From: Dehalococcoidales bacterium
Lineage (GTDB): Bacteria > Chloroflexota > Dehalococcoidia > Dehalococcoidales > RBG-16-60-22
Direction of reading: 5' to 3'
Length of the DNA: 8,577 bases
Assembly: GCA_023135135.1 (NCBI GenBank)
Contig: JAGLTT010000025.1
Span: forward strand, 1-8,577
A model generated the notes under the pieces. That model worked only from the letters and a program-made list of their open reading frames with translations, ran no database searches and had not been told where the DNA came from. The position numbers and the translations under genes are program-made. The first letter of the stretch is position 1; each line of letters opens with the position of its first letter. Positions 6,168 to 8,577 of this stretch are shown in pieces.

Positions 6168-6683
6168 ATGAGTATGACTGAGGTGACACAGGATATACAG
6201 ACAGTTGTCCAAAAAGATGAAGAAGCCGTTACAACCCGAGTAGATGAAATTCTTGAATCATATACAGGCATAAAAGCTGAATTAATCCCGATATTACAGC
6301 AGGTTCAGCAGGCCTTTGGCTATTTACCTGAGGAGGCTATGAGCCGGATAGCGAAGTTTGTTGATGTGCCGGAGTGCACCGTCTTCGGGACAGCTACTTT
6401 TTACACTCAATTCAAGTTTGTTCCTACGGGGCGAAATATTATAAAGGTATGCCGAGGTACGGGCTGCTATGTAAAAGGATCGCCTCGGATACTTGAGGAG
6501 GTGGAAAAGGTGCTGGGTATCAAGGATGGAGAAACGACACCTGACCTTGAATATACGCTGGAGACGGTCGCCTGCTTTGGTTCCTGTGCCTTGGCACCAG
6601 TGATGGTGGTCAATGATAGGGTCTACGGCAGAATTACGACAGATAAAGTGAAAAAGATACTCGATAGAAAAGACCAGCACTAA
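6168..6683 (+). CDS. nuoE: NuoE/HndA-type [2Fe-2S] subunit
   Basis: A 171-residue thioredoxin-like [2Fe-2S] protein. It carries the N-terminal helical bundle typical of NuoE (about 20-70, with LIPILQQVQQAFGYLPEEAM) and then a thioredoxin-like domain. The cluster ligands are C95 and C100 (VCRGTGCYVKG, C-x4-C) plus C136 and C140 (ACFGSCALAPV, C-x3-C), all four present. In complex I, NADP-reducing hydrogenases (HndA) and bifurcating complexes (HydC), this subunit relays electrons to or from the FMN subunit. The ATG at 6168 is preceded by GAGGT with a 5-base gap. A longer form from 6123 would overlap the previous gene and lacks a good ribosome site. The nuoF-like gene follows 21 bases after its stop. 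The symbol is by homology; hndA or hydC could apply, depending on the missing catalytic subunit. Confidence 0.93.
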   Translation: MSMTEVTQDIQTVVQKDEEAVTTRVDEILESYTGIKAELIPILQQVQQAFGYLPEEAMSRIAKFVDVPECTVFGTATFYTQFKFVPTGRNIIKVCRGTGCYVKGSPRILEEVEKVLGIKDGETTPDLEYTLETVACFGSCALAPVMVVNDRVYGRITTDKVKKILDRKDQH

Positions 6684-6704
6684 CAGCATATATAGGGGGA
6701 TGTG

Positions 6705-8577
6705 ATGAATTTCGAAGAGATAAAAAAGCAGGCAATGTCAAATTGGGAAGCCATGCAGAATAGCGAAAAAACCCGTATATTGATTGGTACCGGTACCTGT
6801 GGCATTGCCGCCGGTGCCGAAGACATACTTAAGACTCTTCATGAAGAGCTGGACAAAAACAGTATGGAGGCCAACATTATCCAGGTAGGCTGCATCGGCC
6901 TTTGCTACGCCGAGCCGCTGGTAGAGATAGTAAAGCCCGGCATGCCCGGTGTCTTCTATGGGAATCTTACCCCTGAGCTTATGTCCGAGATTGTCAGGGA
7001 CTACCTGACTGCCGATAATCCCCGCCCCGACCTGGCCCTGGGCACCCGCGGTGAAGGCACCATAAATGGAATCCCTCGACTATTTGACCTGCCCGTACTT
7101 AAGCCTCAGGTTCGTATTGCTCTGCGCAACTGCGGGAAAATTGACCCTATGAATATCCACCACTATATTGCCAATGGCGGTTACGAGGGCCTGAGCGAGG
7201 TGCTCAGGATGAAACCCCAGGAGGTAATTGATAAGGTCAAGAAATCGGGGTTGCGTGGTCGTGGTGGCGCCGGATTCTCCACCGGACTTAAATGGCAATT
7301 CTGCCACGATTCCCCGGGTACTCAAAAATATATAATATGCAATGCTGATGAAGGCGACCCCGGGGCTTTCATGGATAGAGCCGTACTGGAGGGCGACCCA
7401 CACGCCGTTCTGGAAGGAATGCTTATCGGTGCCTACGCCATAGGAGCCTCCGAGGGTTACATTTATATTCGGGCGGAGTATCCGCTGGCGATTCAACGGC
7501 TGAGAGTTGCCCTGGACCAGATGGAGAAGTGCGGGTTGCTGGGTGATAATATCATGGGCTCCAGCTTCAGCTTTCATATTAAAATTAAGGAAGGCGCCGG
7601 TGCCTTCGTCTGCGGCGAGGAAACTGCTTTAATGGCCTCTATCGAGGGCAATCGCGGTATGCCTCGCTCCCGTCCCCCCTTCCCCGCTCAATCAGGTCTG
7701 TGGGGCAAGCCGACAAATATCAACAATGTGGAGACCTGGGCCGATGTTTCCGCCATCCTCCAGAAGGGGGCGGACTGGTATGCCAGCTACGGCACCGAGA
7801 AAAGCAAGGGCACCAAGACCTTTTCGTTAGTGGGCAAGGTTATGCGGACAGGGCTTATTGAGGTGCCTATGGGCATCTCAATGCGCGAAATAATCGAAGG
7901 CATCGGCGGCGGCATTCCGGGAGGCAAGACCTTCAAGGCGGTACAGACCGGCGGTCCCTCAGGCGGATGCCTGCCGGCAAGCTTTCTCGATTCGCCGGTG
8001 GATTATGAATCGCTGGCGAGTGCCGGTTCTATCGTGGGCTCGGGTGGCATGGTGGTGATGGACGAGGATACCTGCATGGTGGATGTGGCGAGGTATTTCC
8101 TTACCTTCACACAGCTCGAATCCTGCGGCAAGTGCATACAGTGTCGCTGGGGCACCAAACAGATGCTGGATATCCTGGAAGATATCGTAAACGGCAATGG
8201 GAGAGACGGAGACATCGAACTGCTTCTGGAACTGAGCGAAGCCGTTAAAAATGGCTCCCTTTGTGCCCTGGGCGGGACAGCCCCCAATCCGGTGCTTACC
8301 ACCATCCGCTACTTCTTGGATGAGTATGAGGCTCACATTTCAGAAAAGCGCTGTCCGGCGCTGGTGTGCAAAGCTTTGGTGTCTTATTATATAGATTCCG
8401 AGAAATGCCAGGGCTGCGGTATCTGTGCCAGGGCCTGCCCCGCCGAAGCCATTAAGGGCGGCAAGCAAATGGTGCATGTTATTGAGCAGGACAAGTGTAT
8501 CAAATGCGGGACCTGCCTGGATGTTTGCCCGACCAAGTTTGGCGCCGTGGTAAAGGTCTCTGGTGAGGAAGTAGCCG
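6705..8577 (+). CDS. nuoF: NuoF/HndC/HydB-type NAD(P)-, FMN- and Fe-S-binding subunit, 3' truncated
   Basis: At least 624 residues; the window ends inside the gene, probably close to its natural end. A thioredoxin-like domain (about 22-105) has C32, C63 and C67 ([23 protein letters not shown]). The NuoF core has the FMN/NAD motifs [15 protein letters not shown] (183-197), [14 protein letters not shown] (212-225) and [20 protein letters not shown] (296-315). A [4Fe-4S] site follows: [13 protein letters not shown] (C474, C477, C480) with C520 in SLCALGG. The tail carries two [4Fe-4S] ferredoxin motifs: [12 protein letters not shown] (C568, C571, C574, C578) and [12 protein letters not shown] (C598, C601, C604, C608). 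This layout is that of HndC/HydB-type diaphorase subunits of soluble hydrogenases, formate dehydrogenases and electron-bifurcating enzymes, not respiratory NuoF, which lacks the ferredoxin tail. It would oxidise or reduce NAD(P) at FMN. The start ATG 6705 has GGGGGA just upstream. The hydrogenase or dehydrogenase catalytic subunit is not in view. Confidence 0.95.
   Translation, partial: MNFEEIKKQAMSNWEAMQNSEKTRILIGTGTCGIAAGAEDILKTLHEELDKNSMEANIIQVGCIGLCYAEPLVEIVKPGMPGVFYGNLTPELMSEIVRDYLTADNPRPDLALGTRGEGTINGIPRLFDLPVLKPQVRIALRNCGKIDPMNIHHYIANGGYEGLSEVLRMKPQEVIDKVKKSGLRGRGGAGFSTGLKWQFCHDSPGTQKYIICNADEGDPGAFMDRAVLEGDPHAVLEGMLIGAYAIGASEGYIYIRAEYPLAIQRLRVALDQMEKCGLLGDNIMGSSFSFHIKIKEGAGAFVCGEETALMASIEGNRGMPRSRPPFPAQSGLWGKPTNINNVETWADVSAILQKGADWYASYGTEKSKGTKTFSLVGKVMRTGLIEVPMGISMREIIEGIGGGIPGGKTFKAVQTGGPSGGCLPASFLDSPVDYESLASAGSIVGSGGMVVMDEDTCMVDVARYFLTFTQLESCGKCIQCRWGTKQMLDILEDIVNGNGRDGDIELLLELSEAVKNGSLCALGGTAPNPVLTTIRYFLDEYEAHISEKRCPALVCKALVSYYIDSEKCQGCGICARACPAEAIKGGKQMVHVIEQDKCIKCGTCLDVCPTKFGAVVKVSGEEVA

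Noticed and set aside
7080..8336. Leftward frames of 165, 125 and 100 codons
   Set aside because: They lie opposite the NuoF-like gene, whose cofactor motifs are intact throughout; they are antisense shadows.
1..8577. CRISPR arrays, insertion sequences, attachment sites or replication origins
   Set aside because: No regularly spaced repeats, transposase fragments, DnaA-box clusters or tRNA-end duplications were seen on reading the window.

Overview
The window looks like a bacterial chromosome segment from Chloroflexota, most likely class Dehalococcoidia. This is inferred from protein flavour: a 46-residue DUF5679-type zinc ribbon, a gatB-secG pair, a HisKA_3 kinase with its LuxR-type regulator, and a NuoE/NuoF-type flavin-iron-sulfur module. 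No rRNA or marker-gene placement was possible. Base composition is moderate, with no island-like shift obvious by eye. There is no CRISPR array, transposase or intact mobile element.

Left part (1-2505). The 3' end of a YbjQ/UPF0145 gene reads rightward. Then four units read leftward: the DUF5679 zinc ribbon with its own near-consensus promoter, a broken SAM hydroxide adenosyltransferase gene, secG and gatB. The last three form one apparent transcription unit (gatB, secG, broken gene) from a good promoter at 2500-2528. The broken gene keeps only its N-terminal TTDFG motif and its C-terminal tail, in different frames, so most of the coding sequence is missing.

Middle (2506-5608). A tRNA-Ala(TGC) gene with an extended -10 promoter is transcribed away from gatB and is followed by a probable hairpin terminator. 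After a non-coding gap with nested inverted repeats comes a leftward two-component operon. Its NarL/LuxR-family response regulator comes first and a membrane-anchored GAF-PAS-HisKA_3 kinase second. A TTGAAC-17-TATAAT promoter lies just upstream and helps fix the regulator's start codon.

Right part (5609-8577). Transcribed divergently from the two-component genes is a tight operon of at least three genes. First is a 117-residue protein with a LigA/NHLP-like helical motif and a very strong ribosome binding site. Next is a NuoE/HndA-type [2Fe-2S] subunit, then a NuoF/HndC/HydB-type FMN- and NAD(P)-binding subunit with a thioredoxin-like N-terminal domain and a 2x[4Fe-4S] ferredoxin tail, cut by the window edge. 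These are the diaphorase subunits of a soluble NAD(P)-linked hydrogenase, formate dehydrogenase or electron-bifurcating complex. The catalytic subunit would be expected just past the window.

The most interesting points are the small uncharacterised protein leading the redox operon, the divergent two-component system sharing its upstream region (with three AGGCCA repeats), and the internally deleted SAM hydrolase gene. None is proof of a new system.
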